64,000 bases of DNA from Lates calcarifer (lineage: Eukaryota; Chordata; Actinopteri; Centropomidae): positions 18,300,712-18,364,711 of the forward strand of contig NC_066856.1 of assembly GCF_001640805.2 (NCBI RefSeq), given 5' to 3'. Positions 13,101 through 27,700 of this stretch are shown piece by piece. The translations under genes and the position numbers were made by a program. The stretch's first letter is position 1. The number at the start of each line of letters is the position of its first letter. The notes under the pieces were generated by a model, which ran no database searches, had not been told where the DNA came from, and worked only from the letters and a program-made list of their open reading frames with translations.

Positions 13101-15669
13101 TGAGAGAAAGTCTATCCAGCCTGGGAGGCCCCCTCGTCCCCAATCCGCTCCAATGACCTTTCCACAGATCCGCTGTGTGCTCTCGGGGTAGCTCTGCCGC
13201 GGTTCTCGCCACTCCCTGCACATGCTTTCATTAGCATATGCTGCCTCTTCCGTTCTCCTCACCCCTCCTCCCCCACCTTCTCTCTCTCCTGTTTCCTATC
13301 TCTAGCCCTTTCCAGACAAGGCATCTGTAACGTTGCTGGCTTCATCTGTCTGCTGCAGTAATGGCTTTGTGACATTCAAACTTAGGTCTCTGTTACCTAA
13401 ATGTTCGGATACAGCGGCGACGAGGGAGGAAGTGACGGATTTTAAAACTTATTTTGAAGTTGAATGAGCTTTTTCTCTGTGGTTCTATCAACAGTCACCA
13501 TAAAACACTGCTGTTTTTCACTAGTCTGACTTAAACCCTGAAGAGATCCCTACATAAATCTTCTCATTAATACCATCGTGTTTTAAATATACTATAGAAC
13601 ATATCATCTATAATTATTTAATCTATGATCTGACAGCACCAGAGCATAGTTGAAAATGACAAGATGCTAAGAGTATGATTAATTCAATATCTTGTTAGAA
13701 GACGGAACAAACCTTACACTTAATACCTCTCAGAGATGATGTACCTTTGTGCCACTGTAGCCTCGACATTACAACCTAACTCATACATACGGGCTCATAC
13801 AGAGATGTGATGAAGTGCCACTCACTGAAAACTCAACCTCGAAAAGCAAACTCAAAAAGACGCCCGGCAGGGGGAAGTGTGGAATCTCAGAACGTGGGAG
13901 AGCCAATCACGCTCATTTTGCTTTCCTAATGATAAATGATGTAGTTTAGCTTTCTAATCATCTCAAGTATGTGAAAAACGTCAAAAATCATCAGGGAAAA
14001 CAGAGGATAAATTCTTTAAAATATACCTCTAACAAGCTACCAGGCCTCAGATAAGAAATACGACGCATGGAGGCACAGTGCTCAGGAAACGAACGACTTC
14101 ACTGTGCAGCCAGCAGAGTGGCAATGTCAGAAAAGTGGCCCAATCAGAGCTGAGTATGTAAATTAGCTGCTCAACTTCAAGAGAAAAGAGAGTCTTTGCT
14201 GCTCTGAATCCATACAGTCTGAGGCGTAAATGTGACAGCGTTCAATTCAAACTTGAGCCAGGTTGGAGGCGTTGCAGGAATGTTACTAGATCCCACCCTG
14301 GTTAGACTGTAATCAGCTCTGAAAGAAAAGAGAATCTGTGGCTTATTCATTGAGGCCGACATGTGACAGCACGCTCACATGTATGTCTGAAAAGGGGTTC
14401 TATATCCTGGTCTCAACCTCCTCTGTCTCCTTTGCATTTTGTTTTCACACATCATGCATGCCTTTCATGTCCTCCCTTCATCCCTTTATTATGTTTCTCT
14501 CATGTTTCATTCCTCTTTTGATGTCGTTTTCTGTCACGTTCCATCCCTCCGTCCTGCTCCCTTTTCTTTACATTCCCTGACCTCTGACATATCATCATTC
14601 TTGCCTCAGCGGTCACGATGGCGTTGGAGAGAGCTCGAGTGGCGGCACCGAACACAAATGCGTCCAGTGGGCAGCGAGAAAGGAGGAAGACAACACGGCT
14701 TCTTCAGTCTCCTGAGTTAATATATGCTGCTGCTGTGTCCAAGGCTCCCTCTCTGTGGCATTGCCGCCGCAATCAACACCGACTCCTGCCCTCGCTACAC
14801 GCATCATTAGCGGTGGTAGGAAATCCTCTCCACTGGTCTCTTACTACTCGTGTCTGCATCAGCTAATGATCTCCCAGTCCATCCATAAATTTGTCGTTGT
14901 CTGCTGCTTTGAGAAGTTTGACATGGCAGCAGGGTGCACAGGGATGAAAGAGCTCGGCGGACAGACAGCTAAAATGTAGCAGCAGGGGAGAGGCGACATT
15001 AGTCAGAGGGAGGAAGCAAACTAGTTCTGCCTAAATGGATTTCCTAATGATCATCCTCTTGTTTGCATCTTCATCACCACCATTTTCCCCCTGTACCTCC
15101 CCCTGACTGTTGTGATTGAGACCAGATACCTGAGTTAAAAAGAAATCCACAGGTTTAAATTTAGAATGAGTGCGCCGAGATGAAGTTGTGCGCTGACTTT
15201 TGATTGGTGCTCGGCGTGGTGTTGTCGCATCTCTCTGAACACCTCAGAGACCGCAGCTCAGATGATCTAATACACTGCTTTTGTTAATTATGCAGCAGCA
15301 CAGTACAGTATTCCCTACTGCAGCCCTGTGGCATGTGTGTGTGGTATTACTATTCACGAGACATAAACCACAGCAGCTCCCACGGCGGAGGCACCCAGTG
15401 GAAACCTGGGACCCGTGACGACGCATGTGAAAATGTCATGCCACTCGTTTTCACATCCTTCTATTCCCCTTTCCATCTATCTGTCTATCTCCCCTCCTCT
15501 TCGACATACGCTATTCTCATCCTCGTCTACGCGTGACATGAAGGATTCTGTCGTCACAGTGTCCTGGGAGAGCGGTGGTGAATAAGGAGAGGAGGGATCG
15601 AGGGAGGAGGGACGCAGCGGGTGGCAGCTATAAGGAGAGACATCTGTGCTCGGATGGCTGGTCGACATT

Positions 15670-15726
<57 letters not shown>

Positions 15727-18700
15727 ATCTGTGCTTACTGAGGGTCTCCGGCGTAGCTGAGCTGAGCGGGACGGATCCCGAAATGAACGATGATGGGGAA
15801 GGTGATGACATCCGGGTTGAACTGCTCCCGGTCCAGTTGGTCGATCCGCACTGAGCTGGGTTTCTGAGGAAAAGGAAGTCAGTACAGTGACTCATGTTAC
15901 AGAAATAACCACATTCACATAGCTACGAGGCAGCCATCTTTCCATCATCTGCTACCAATAGGTGAAATAACAAATAATCCACGCCAGCAGGGTCGTCTGT
16001 CACAGGGGTATAATGAGATGAGGCCCAGATTCAGCTTGTAGCAAGCGCACAACAGTGATAAAGCGATGTCAGGGGTGGCGAGCTAACTTCAGACGCTCTT
16101 ATCAGGGAGGAGATTGACAAGCAACATGTCCTCAGCTGACTCCCAAATCACAGCTAGCCTGTCAGGCATTTTGTGAGATCAGAGGAAGGGGCTGTAGCGC
16201 GAGGCGTGATGAGCTGCACGGCAGATGGCTCAAGGCTCGAGCTCACCTTGACATTAGCCGCGCTCGCTCGTCACAGCCTTGCATGCAAACTTTGATTTGC
16301 GAGCAAGGGGGTCACCAACTTTGATTCTGCCTTTAAAGCGACATAATCAGGTTTGATTGGCTTGATGGAAGGGCTTGATGATTGCCCTGTTTACAGTCCC
16401 GACACAAATACATAGTAAATGCTCATTTTAAATTACCAGGCCATTTAGCGTCTACTGGTTCTTTACATGTTTTAATGCGCCATGGCTGATTGAAGGTCGA
16501 TGACACCCGTGCCCTCGTTTGGAGGCCGTGCCACTGTGTGAAATAATCACTTGAGCGTGCCATGTTTGATTGGCATCGGACACTTTGATTTGGAATACTC
16601 TGTGACCTTGACATCACACAGCAGGTGAAGGCTCCACAAAATGAGAGCAGGTATGAACTGAGCTGGGCTGCCTCGCTCTGAAAGGACATTTAAGTGATTG
16701 GTGAGCACCAACTATTGTATGTTTTCAGTGCAAATATACTTATTCAATCAACAGAAAATGAATCAAAAACTACTTTGATGATTGATGCACACCTTTGCAC
16801 ATGTAGCGTCAGTTCAGCTCACACCGTACCCTCACGTTTTAACGTCTTTGTTTATCATCTGGGATGTGAAAACATCAGGTCAGAGAAAGTAAAAGTTGGC
16901 ATTTTGGTCATAGCTCAGTTAGAAAATCTAACCACACCACAGTGTCTCTCCTGCCGGGCTGCTGACAGCACTGTCAGCCAGACACGGGAGCTGAGGGTAT
17001 TGCAGCGGCAAGAAAGAAAAAAAGTTGTGCTGGCCTGTCTCACTCTGTCCGGCACTGCGCTGCCCTCTGGTTCCACCAGCCGTCTTTTTGAGACAGGACT
17101 TGGCTTGTGAAGTTTACAGCCTGCCACACTGTTACTCTGTGGACTGAGAGTCGACTCGTGGTCTTTCTGGGGACAGGCCTCCTTGTGATGGTTTTTTTTT
17201 TTACAATATTTGTTTACAACTATTCTATTTGTTTCTAAACTTTTACTATAAGAAATCCCGAGTGATAATGAAGACGAGCATAGCTGACCACTGCCACAGA
17301 TAGCTCCATTTTCAAAGTAAGAAACAGAGTAAGGCTGTATATATGACCTTTTTAATAGACTCTGTTTGACTGGCAGACCAATCTTTAACTTGAGTCTAGG
17401 GATGGAGGACTATTATACACCCACCTATGTGGAAAACCAGACAGCAACAATTCAGGTCCTGCCAGGAAGAGCAGTTGACTCAATAACTCACCCACGCCAA
17501 AGGTTACACAATCATATTCACTGTTCATATGCAACCTTTTAGCTAGCAGTGACATTTTCACCTTTCCCCAAACACAATTACTGTACATCCTTTAAAATAT
17601 GGGCCAGACAAGAAGGTGAGCCAACTTCACCGTGACATAAATGCTTCGGCCCGCATAGTGTTGACGACAGCAAATGCCCTTGGGGATAATAGGTGAGGTT
17701 GCTCATGTCACAGGCTAACAGGAACAGCCTTATTCCTGCGGTGTCGGGGTTGGGGGCGACAAATGCCCTTGAAGCGGCAGACAAGGCCACCTCCTGTCGT
17801 AACAGAGAAGCTGAGGCCTCACCATGCCCGGGTTGGTGACGATCATGCCCTTGCACTCCTCCGCGTATTTCTGCCACTCCAGCTCCTCCCACTGCAGCAT
17901 GTCTGCAATCTCCTCCTCGGGGACCAGCGGCTTGCTGCTGCGCAGCAGGTAGAGCAGCACCTGATGCATGGACAGCACCTCCTTCCCGCCATCTAAGTAA
18001 AAAACAGTTAGAAATATAAATACCGTCAAAAAATAACCAGATGATAACACAGTTAATTGAAAAAAGCTGCAGTTTGAGGACTTTTTCCACACAGGAAAAT
18101 GTTTCACTGAGCTTCCATACAACACATTCTTTCAGTGTTCAAAATCCTTGGCCCCGTATCAGCATTCATGTTGGAGAAAGTCTTTGTTTTCATAAAAGTA
18201 TCTCACCCTGCCTCACCTCTGCCAACTCTGAGCTTTTGAGCCAATATTACATACTGTGAAAATGTCCCTGCGCATTACAATTGCATTGTTCAAGGAAACG
18301 CACAGGTGAACACAGGCGCTGATGAAAGGTCGCATGGCGTACAATACGTGGAGGCACATAATGGCACCCACATGGAATAACATTCAGATCTGTGTTGCAA
18401 AATCAGGATGGAGCTGACAGTCGCATATGAATGCACGTGCGGAGAGATAAAGCCGAGCACATGCAGGCGATCCACCGGGTCAAACAGAGTCAGTTTAATA
18501 GACACTCATGCAAAATTGATTGACCTCCATTTATGAGTGCGCACATGAACGGACACACAAAAACCCACAGTCCTCTCAGTCCTGGAAATGCATTAAGACA
18601 GTAACAAATGCGCACACACTTTCACTGTAACTTTCAAACACACCATCATCATTCTCTCACTGTAACTCCCTGTCTCCTCTGTTTCTCTTTCTCTTTACAG

Positions 18701-21700
18701 ATCACATCAGAAACATCGGCTTGGACAGTTGGTTTTTTTTGGTGCTTTTGTAAAAGAGGCAGATAAGTGTTTGTAGCGAACTGAATTGGGAGAGCTAGGA
18801 GAGAAATTGTTTTTTGATGGAAAGAAGGTTGGTGGCACGGCTGTCATAACAAACTCTGTGGCAATATCATAGTGCACCAGCACCATCATGTGTATCAAAG
18901 ATGAATATCATGCAGCTGCACAGCTTCTCAGGCTTTGTAAGAGAACCTCCAGAACATACCACATACTAACATTAACATTAGATGTAGAATTGGTTGGAGT
19001 AAACATTACTGGACACCTGCATCCTTTTTCTTTTCTGAAGGATGCTTTCGTGGGAGAACTGTGCTACCACTCACCACCAGAGGGAGACAGAGAGCACAGC
19101 AGTTGAGGCTCTGTGCAGGTTGTTTAAGAGTCTTACCGGGTAGGAATCGGACAAAACGGGGCATGAAATGGAACCGCTGGCATCCAGAGGCCTCGTTGTC
19201 AAACTCAGGACCTGGATGAAGGAGCAGACTTTTTTTTGTTTTTGTTCATCTGGGCAGAGAACAGCCTTTCACAATAAAATCTAACGCCCTTTTCACACAA
19301 GTTAAAGATTACAAGTGTAAAGGTTTAGCTGGAAATTTGGAATAACTCACATTTATGTTAAAAAAAAAATGTTCATTGTTTCGTTTAATTGTTAAAAATA
19401 AGAAAATTCACTTTGTTCCCACTTGCACTGTGAATGTTCACTGGTTGTGTTCAATGAAGTCATTAAATATAAAGTGTTATTGTCTCATTAGCTTAAACAG
19501 GTTGTGTTTGTCTGGACTTGTGACTGAGATGAAGATCAGATCACATTTATGAACCAATGAATGCAGAAAATCAGGTAAATCCCAAGGATTCACTGACTTT
19601 TACTTCGCAATTAAATGACACAGCAGTTGAAGAAATATATGTTTATCAACATAATGTCCATGGGTCAGGATTCGCTAAATATTTTCCCATAAAATCAGAG
19701 CGAAAAGGGGATCTGACAGTCGACCGGGGACCTATTTCTCAGTGTAAGCGCTTCTTGTAAAATCACTGGCCGTTCTTTTGGGAGTCCTACCTGTCAGGTT
19801 CCAGTCATAAAGCTCAAGAATGTCCTGGAACAAGTAGGACGCGAACAGCTCCAGGCCTCGGACACAGTAGTTCTGGACACAGGAGAGAGAGACAGTAGTT
19901 GATACTGTACAAGCAGATAAAAAAAGGAAAAGTGCCTTAATGTAGATATGACTGATAAGTAAATCCAGTTCTCTAACTTTATCACATAAGCCACCTTATC
20001 GATGTAATCAACTACTGCAGGTTAAAAGGAATCTCCTCTGCCTCTTCTAAAAGGATTAGCACCTTCGCTCACCCAGGCACCGAGGTGTGAGGGTTACGTG
20101 TGGCTCAGCTGTGCTCAGACTCAGCCGTTTGAGATAAAAACAAAAGGGGTGAGAAAGGGGAGAGAAAGAGCTGCGAGATAAAGTGGGGTTTTACTGACCT
20201 CCGGTGTCATCTCCTCTATGAAGTGAATGGTGTAATCTATGTTGAAGCGGATCACACGGCACAATGGAATCTGTGATGATGAAAGGAACAGAGGACGGGG
20301 AGAAGAAAGGACGGGCCGACTCATTACCATGGCGTTAGGCAGAGGTTACAGCTTTTCAAGGAAACTCATTAAAACCTCAGTCTCTGCTGCCGAGCTCACC
20401 CGCAAAATGGCGCTCATGGCCCGTACGCATGTAAAGAAAAAGTACGTTCAACGCCCAAGAAATCCCTCTTTAACTCACTGAAGCATGTATAAACACGCAC
20501 AACCTTTTGGTCAATTAAAAACCCAAAACATGCACAGACACTCAGTCCCACAAATCACATGCCTCCACACACACACAGGCCCGCACCTGACTCTTGAAAA
20601 TTAAGTAACTCAAATCTCGCTAAACAGATAAGCCTGCTCTTCTGTGTTTAATCTCCCTAGTTACACGGTCTTTGTTGTCAGAGCGCAGGGGTCCATTTTA
20701 AGAGATTAACCTGGGAGTCACATTCATTCTTGCCCATCCCGGCGGCTAACTAGCGGGGGGCTAATATCACCACGCTCCGGAGTTCCTAATCCCCACACTG
20801 CCACGAAGCATTTACCCCAGCTTTTAACAAGGCCTGCTTAAATTATCCAGTTCGAATCATGCCTAATCCTCAGGGCTCTTTTCAAGCTAGACGGATATTG
20901 ACCAAGTAGTTTATTATTCAAACATTCAGGAAAAACACACGCACATGCCTAGACGCTGACACACACAAGCACATCCGGACACAGAAATATTCACACTTTG
21001 AGCAAAATCTTCAAGATACAGGGTTCAGCTGTCTCCTGTCGATTTCTCATTGCCTTTAAACTTCCTCCTTGGAGGAAAAAAAAAGGGGAAAAAAAGTCAA
21101 GCGCACAGCTAAAATGGCTACAGAAAGAAAGGGTGCTTTTAAGTCACGACCTCTCTAATGTTTGACAGTCACTGATGGGCCTTCAAAAGTGAGGGAGAGG
21201 GCTCCGCGACAAGGTCAGCACAGCGAGAGAGAGGCACTTTGTCCAGGCAACAAAGAAGCCGACCCGAAGCCAAAAGCCGATTTGAAGTTATTTTTTGAGG
21301 AGAGCGGAGTTAAAGGAGGAGGGGATTTTTCACTCAAGACGCTGATCTAAATTATGTGTCGCCCTAACATACATGTAGGAGGAGGAGGAGTGGTATCATA
21401 TGTGGCCAGTGCAGAGCTGCTTGGCCTGTGTGTGGAGAGAGGTAATAAAAACCAATCACGGACCTGAGAGAGTTTCCTGTAGGCAGGCTCAGACATCAGA
21501 GAGAATAGAATTTACAGTAGACGTGGGTGGAATAGCAGGACTCTGGCTTATATCTGATTAAAATATTACAGAAATATTCTTATGGTAACATATACATATG
21601 AATATAACAAATGTATTTCAATAATTTGTTGAGATTTCTCCTTACTGTTCCTCCTACATGAGGTTTTGGTCTTCAGGTCTTAGGTGAAATTGTATATAAT

Positions 21701-24700
21701 ACATGCACGCATGTATTTGGGTGTGAAATGACTCCCTTAACCTTTTAATTTTATCTATGTGAGGTTTAACACGAGTCACACTCAGCCTCCGAAAACACAA
21801 TGTGAAAGGAACTTTGAATAAATAACAATGACATCAAATATGAAAAACAAGCACAACTGGGAAAGAAACGACTGTGGAGTTACACCCACCTACTGTCAGA
21901 AAATCTGAAACTACTGTGGTGTGAAATTCATGGCTTATCGTCTAACAGTTCAAAGCAGGCTTACGTTCGTGAGAGGTGTGTGGGAGAAAAGAGAGAAGCC
22001 TTCAAACAGGTACTCGTGGTCATCGTACTCGATCACCGTCGGCCTGTCGGTCTGAAACGACAAACAGAAACCACAGCTGGATGAATATTGGAATATAAAC
22101 AGGGATTCTCTCATTTTAGGGTCTTGACAAAAAGAGACAAATTCATACCAGGAAGTTAGTAGGAGGAGACACAGTGATCCTGTAGTGAAACAGTTTTCCT
22201 GCGTTGTTGTTCATCAGACGACACTGTTTCACAGACTGAAAGAGACACAGCTAAGTAAATATAGCACATCATGTATGTTCTTACAGCAAACTGGAACCAG
22301 TTGTGAACATAAGGTTCACTGGCATCAAGATGAGTACAACCATACTGCTATTTACATTATAAACCCATAAAAAAACTAACTAACTGACTAGTAATTTCCA
22401 GGCCAACCACGACTGTAGCGAACAATTAGTCAACTATCTGACTAACAAGGGAGCAAGCCCTGTTCATTGTCCAACCCTAAACTGATTTTTAAGACGTAAC
22501 ATGACTTCAGGTGCTTGTAAAAATTGCTGGTGAGTAGAAATCTACAGCACTACAACCAAGATTTACCAGCATTTGCCTTTGCCATAGATTTAAACTCTTA
22601 TTAAGTGCTTCATTAAGGTCATCGGTCTCTACTGGCAGTGAAAAACGTCCTCCTAAACTAGCCACAAGTAAACATCTCACACCTGTGGTTAATACAAAGG
22701 TGATAAAACAGCTTTGAGATTTGTTGTTCTTTGTTGTCTTTTGTTGCTGTAATGTGTTAGACTGGTCAGCTGAAGGCATCTACGTGGGTGTTTTTGTTCC
22801 AAAACACAATAAGACAAGAACATGAGTCATGACAACCAGAGATTTCAGCAGATGCCAAAATAATCAATGAATCACTGGTATAGAGCGATTCGCCTGCCAA
22901 ATTCTCACAGATGTAATATCATCATTTTGTTCTTAGGGATGATAAAATCTTACTTCTTGTCCCTTTAATACAATAGAAACGGCCTCTGTATAGAGAATAC
23001 ATTTAGGCTGACTAGAATAATGTCCTTGCCCCTGTGTGGCACAGCTTCAAGGTTATGAAAGGGTGATTTATTCACAGCGTGTCATACCTCCTCCCCTGGG
23101 TAGATGCTGTGGCGGATCCCTGTACGTCTGGCCTTGGCACTGCACTTACACAAGGGACCATCATTCATCTGGACAGAAAGAAAATACGTAAATCAGACAC
23201 AACTGCTCCACTTGCCATGTATAAGGCAAGAGGTGGAGGTGGGGGGGCTGCTGAACATTTTATTCTTCTAAACTGCACAGTCCTGACCTTTATTTCTTCA
23301 CTGGAGTTCTGAGTTTTTCCTGTGTGATAGCGACAGGAAAACTCTTTAAAAAAAAGTCTTAACTCTTCAACAAGACACGTCACACAAAATCAAAAAGTGC
23401 CGGCCTACATCTGAACTACATTTAAAATTTATTGACAGTGATACTTATGCATATTTCAAACATTTCAGGGGCTGGAAATTAAACTCATTTTAAGGAGAAA
23501 CAAACTCTTCAACACTGTGAACGTTTTGCAAATTGCATATTTAGATATCAGACTTAGAACTGCCTCGTCTACTGAAGCAATATTTATGGGAATGTTTTCA
23601 AATGCTCCCAGAGACTTGAACTTGCTGCTCTCAATAAAATATTGCTGGAAATGCATTAAATATTTGATGAAGTATTATATCTTGATGTTTATCTACATTA
23701 TACACCAATATCCCAATGCATTCTCTCACTATACTGAGGCCATTACCTCTGGACCAGTGTTTTTTTCCCACTTGAAAGAGGGACACGTGTACTGGTCCAT
23801 GTTGCTTTAGGTGTTGAAGTTTAGATTCTTCCATCTCTGACTTCTACACAATTCACTCAGACTTTAAAAAATGAAGTATGTGATTAACCGCTGCTTTATT
23901 TAGATTATTTTCCCTGTGTTTCTTCCCTGTACTTTCCTGATAATGATTTTTCTGCCAACAGCAATTAGCCGTTAACGCTAGCATTAACAGGAATTAAAGC
24001 CATATGCATTGCAGACTGTAATTACTCTAAATTACCTCAGCCTACCTCACAAATACCAACACAAAACAAACTGATATTGACCAATGACCATTTTTACATC
24101 TAGCATTACTGCAGATAATGTATTATGTTTTCTGTTTCAGCTCTTTATTTCTTTGTTTTAGGCTTGTAGCTAACTACAGATATCATTTTTCCTTAGTTAG
24201 GGTTAATAGAGTTACAGCAGCTTATACTCGTTAACTAAAAACTCATTTATATAAAATAGCTCATATATGCGACTGCATGTTCTGCATTGCACTACACACT
24301 CACTCTGCTTCAGTGATAGTTGGATTAAAGTTTCTGCTGTTGCCTTAGGAGAAAAACCTTATCAGCACTATTTCAGATAAAGCTGTGAAATTAGAACTGT
24401 GTTTAAATTCAAGGGTTGCAGGTTTAATTTAAATGAAGTGGATTATATTATTTACTTGTGTTATTCATCGGGGAAGTGCGTTGGACTAGCACTGCTTAAA
24501 TATCCTGGCACAAAATGAGGCCCAGTAGCTGTGGTGTGCCTCATGCAGGGGCTGTTTTCTGAGTTTTAAGACTTCATCAGACCTGTTTACAGTTAGAGAA
24601 TCTAACATCCCTTTGTTAAGACAGACCGACCTGTCCTGGGTCGTTGTACCACAGCTCCTCGTGCAGGCGGTCGGGGTGAGCTTTCTTTCTCTTGATCTCG

Positions 24701-27700
24701 GCGATGACATCAAAAACCTCTGAGTCAGAGCTGCTGGAGCAGGTGCTTCCTTCACCATCTGACTCACAGTCTGAGTCACTGCTGCTGTCGTCTGGGAACC
24801 CAAAGTCCAAAAAGGTCTTTAATCATCAGGACGTTATAGGGCTGACAACTGAAACATAATTCGCTGAGCCGGAGCTGGTCGAGTGGTTAAGCTCCCCTTG
24901 CTCAGCTGTGCCCTCACAAAGTATTATACACCATAAAGTCTCTGTAAAGCAATCTGTCAAAATGCTTTCAAATTGTGCTCACTCTGTCTTTGCCAGAGGA
25001 ATCAATTATCCACTCAGTACTGATGATACAGCAAACCTTCATTGCTTAATGTTTCTTTGGGAAACAAATAGATTTGAACATGATTTACCAATCACTATGT
25101 TAAGATTCATAGTTTAAATACTTAGTTTCTACTTTTCCGACCATCTGCAGACTTAAAAGAGGTCAGTTGCCAATACTAACATCTCATGTTTTCTTTATTT
25201 CTCTCACACTTGTCACTCCCCTTTACCAAGAAGAAACCTCCCACCAAAAATGAGGATTATAATTACCATTCAGCCGAATAGTTTGCAGCTTTTAGCTGAG
25301 CAAAGTCTTCAATTCTTATCAGCATTTATAAGTTGAGTACTTTGACTGTGAAGTCAGTGCCCGGAGCAACATATTTAGCAAATTAGATCTCCCTGAGCGA
25401 GACTGATACTATTGCAGTGCTGAAAGAGACAATCAAGCTGACAGTCCTGCAGATAACATCATAAACACTGAACTTAATCTCTGCCTCAGTCTAATGCACT
25501 GCTGAGAAGACAGCAAGTTTTTATGCGCATGAACAACAAAAGGTTGTCGACAGATGTATCAACTGGTTGATTGTTATTTAGCTGCCGCACTTATCCAAAC
25601 AATTTAACGCGCTTACAAAAGTAACAAGACAGTGAGTGTGAGCAGGTACAAGTTTCAATTAAGAAATCAATCGCTGGCTGCTGGAGGGGGAAAAAAAACA
25701 AGTGAGGTTCAAGGCTGCGAGATTAAAGCAGAAATTACACCCTGGGTTACTTTACATCACACTCAGGGCCTTTAACTTCATTTATCTGCTTTAAAAAGTC
25801 AAAAAAACTATGTAACAGTTCATTTGAAATATGAAAAATCTTCCTTTTCTTAACTGTAACAGGACAGTGACTATCACAGTAACAGTCCTGTGATAAATCC
25901 TAGTGAAACTGTGGTAAAGAGGTGTTGATTTAACTGGATTATCATTTTGGAGGATGTAGTTTGTGGTGCTATCAAACTGTACTGCATTTATTATTATGTT
26001 ATTTAGCCAGGCCCTGTCTGATTTGAATTGAACAAAACACAGACATTAGTTTTGGCTACGTTTTCCTTATACACTGACAGCTGAGTGAAGTTTCACAGCA
26101 CCACCCACCTGGATCCTCATCCAGTTTGGTCTTGGGTGGCTCCCATTTCGGTCGAGCATCCTTGGCTCGCTCCTGTCTCCGCCCCAACTCTTCCTCAAAG
26201 CGCTCGTACAGGTCCCGCAGTTTACTGGTCCCCACGACCGTAGAGTCTCCCTGGATTAAACCAAAGCAAATAAAATACATGAAATCTGTGACAGAAGTTG
26301 TGTGAAATGTTAAATAGAACGGTTGTAGACTGAGAAAGGCCTGGCCGGTACGGTAGTCCAGCTGGTGTTGTAGTTTTTTAAATGTATGGGCCTTTACTGG
26401 ACAGAGAGCAATAGATCAGAGCCACAGACCGTCAGTGTGATTCAGCACCCAGCTACAGTAACTAACTCCCACAGGTAGCATCCTCGCTGTGACAGCAGAA
26501 AAGAGAGAGACGTAACTGTAGTAAATCTGCTCATGGACGAGCAAAGAAATAAAGTTAGGCTCCACCTCGACATTTACCTTCACTTTAGTTTTACTGAAGG
26601 ACTGAAGGACAGGTCAGGCCTTTGCCAGAATGTGTAATTTGTAAGAAGAAAGTAGCTGAGGACAGCATGGAGCAAGCATTCAGAGACTATTGGTAAAGGT
26701 CAGAGTTTTAGAATGGAAAAAGGAGACTGCACTATCCAAACGATTCAAAGACATCAGAGAAGCATTTGAGATTTGAGAGAAGCATTTCAAAGCCTATTAG
26801 GCTGAAAACATTTAGTGTTTTGAGCGAAACTAATCCAGCTCCTTAACAACACCATCAAAGGCACATTTAATAAAATAGCAGGCACAAGATTAGAAAAGTT
26901 TCCTTTGGTCGTCATTCAGATAAAACCATATCGAACAAGTCTGTCCTCGTTGTTAATGAGCAATCTGTTACATCCAATCAACCAAAACAAGCCACTCACT
27001 TGTCTAAACTACCTATAACAAACTGCAGACAATAACACTGTTAGGGCTGTAGACTCTGAAACTTGCAAAAGAGCACTCAGTGTATAATAAAAATTAGATA
27101 GAACAACAAACAATTAGCAACTGAATATAGAACAAATACAATTAAGACCAAAGTGCCACAGTACCACTTGGTCCATGGGGTCGTTGGAGTAGTAGTTCTC
27201 AGCATGGGTGCAGCGGATCCAAGCCGGTTTCAGCAGCTCCTCCTCCTCTTTCTCATCGTCCCCCTTCTCTTTCTCCTTCTCTCGTTCTCTGTCCCGTTCC
27301 CTCTCTCGCTCTCGGTCTCTGTCGCTGAAGACCTCCTCAGAGTCTCTGCTCCTGACGGAGGAGTAGCTGCGCTCTCTGCTCGGCCCCGAGGAGCCCTCTG
27401 ACCTCCTCTCCCTCTCCTCCTCCCAGCGGCCGCGCTTCCTGTCTCTGCTTGTGGACCGACTACAATGGACAAAAATGGGCAAGTTAAGGTCACATGTTGA
27501 CACCTGAGTCAGCTCCATCTGCTACATGAAGACTGAGATTTTCTTGAAAGCAACACAATAATCAGAAAGGAACTCTGCACATTTTACATGTAAAAATAAT
27601 GTACTAATCATTGGGGAAGCTACAAAACCAGCAAAGATAGATGTATAATGTCCAATGGTGGCTCTGAGTTTGGAGACAAAATGCCTGTACTACATCCGGG

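Larger units (their letters stand above)
12150..15738 (-). other. drosha intron 14
   Basis: 3.6 kb. Holds the purine-rich block and, adjacent to the donor, the long TG/CA tract. No gene inside. Confidence 0.85.

Noticed and set aside
13000..13262. Minus-strand ORFs with Ser/Leu runs
   Set aside because: They arise from the purine-rich low-complexity tract.
15554..15895. 113-codon minus-strand ORF with a Thr/His run and plus-strand Cys/Val-run ORFs
   Set aside because: Produced by the TG/CA microsatellite; the true frame here is drosha exon 14.
16694..17110. 138-codon plus-strand ORF in drosha intron 13
   Set aside because: No family resemblance, low-complexity neighbours, and opposite strand within an intron; treated as chance.
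24860..24915. tRNA-like or SINE head (TGGTCGAGTGGTTAAG phrase)
   Set aside because: It has an A-box-like stretch but no B box, no acceptor-stem complementarity and no SINE tail; too little to call.
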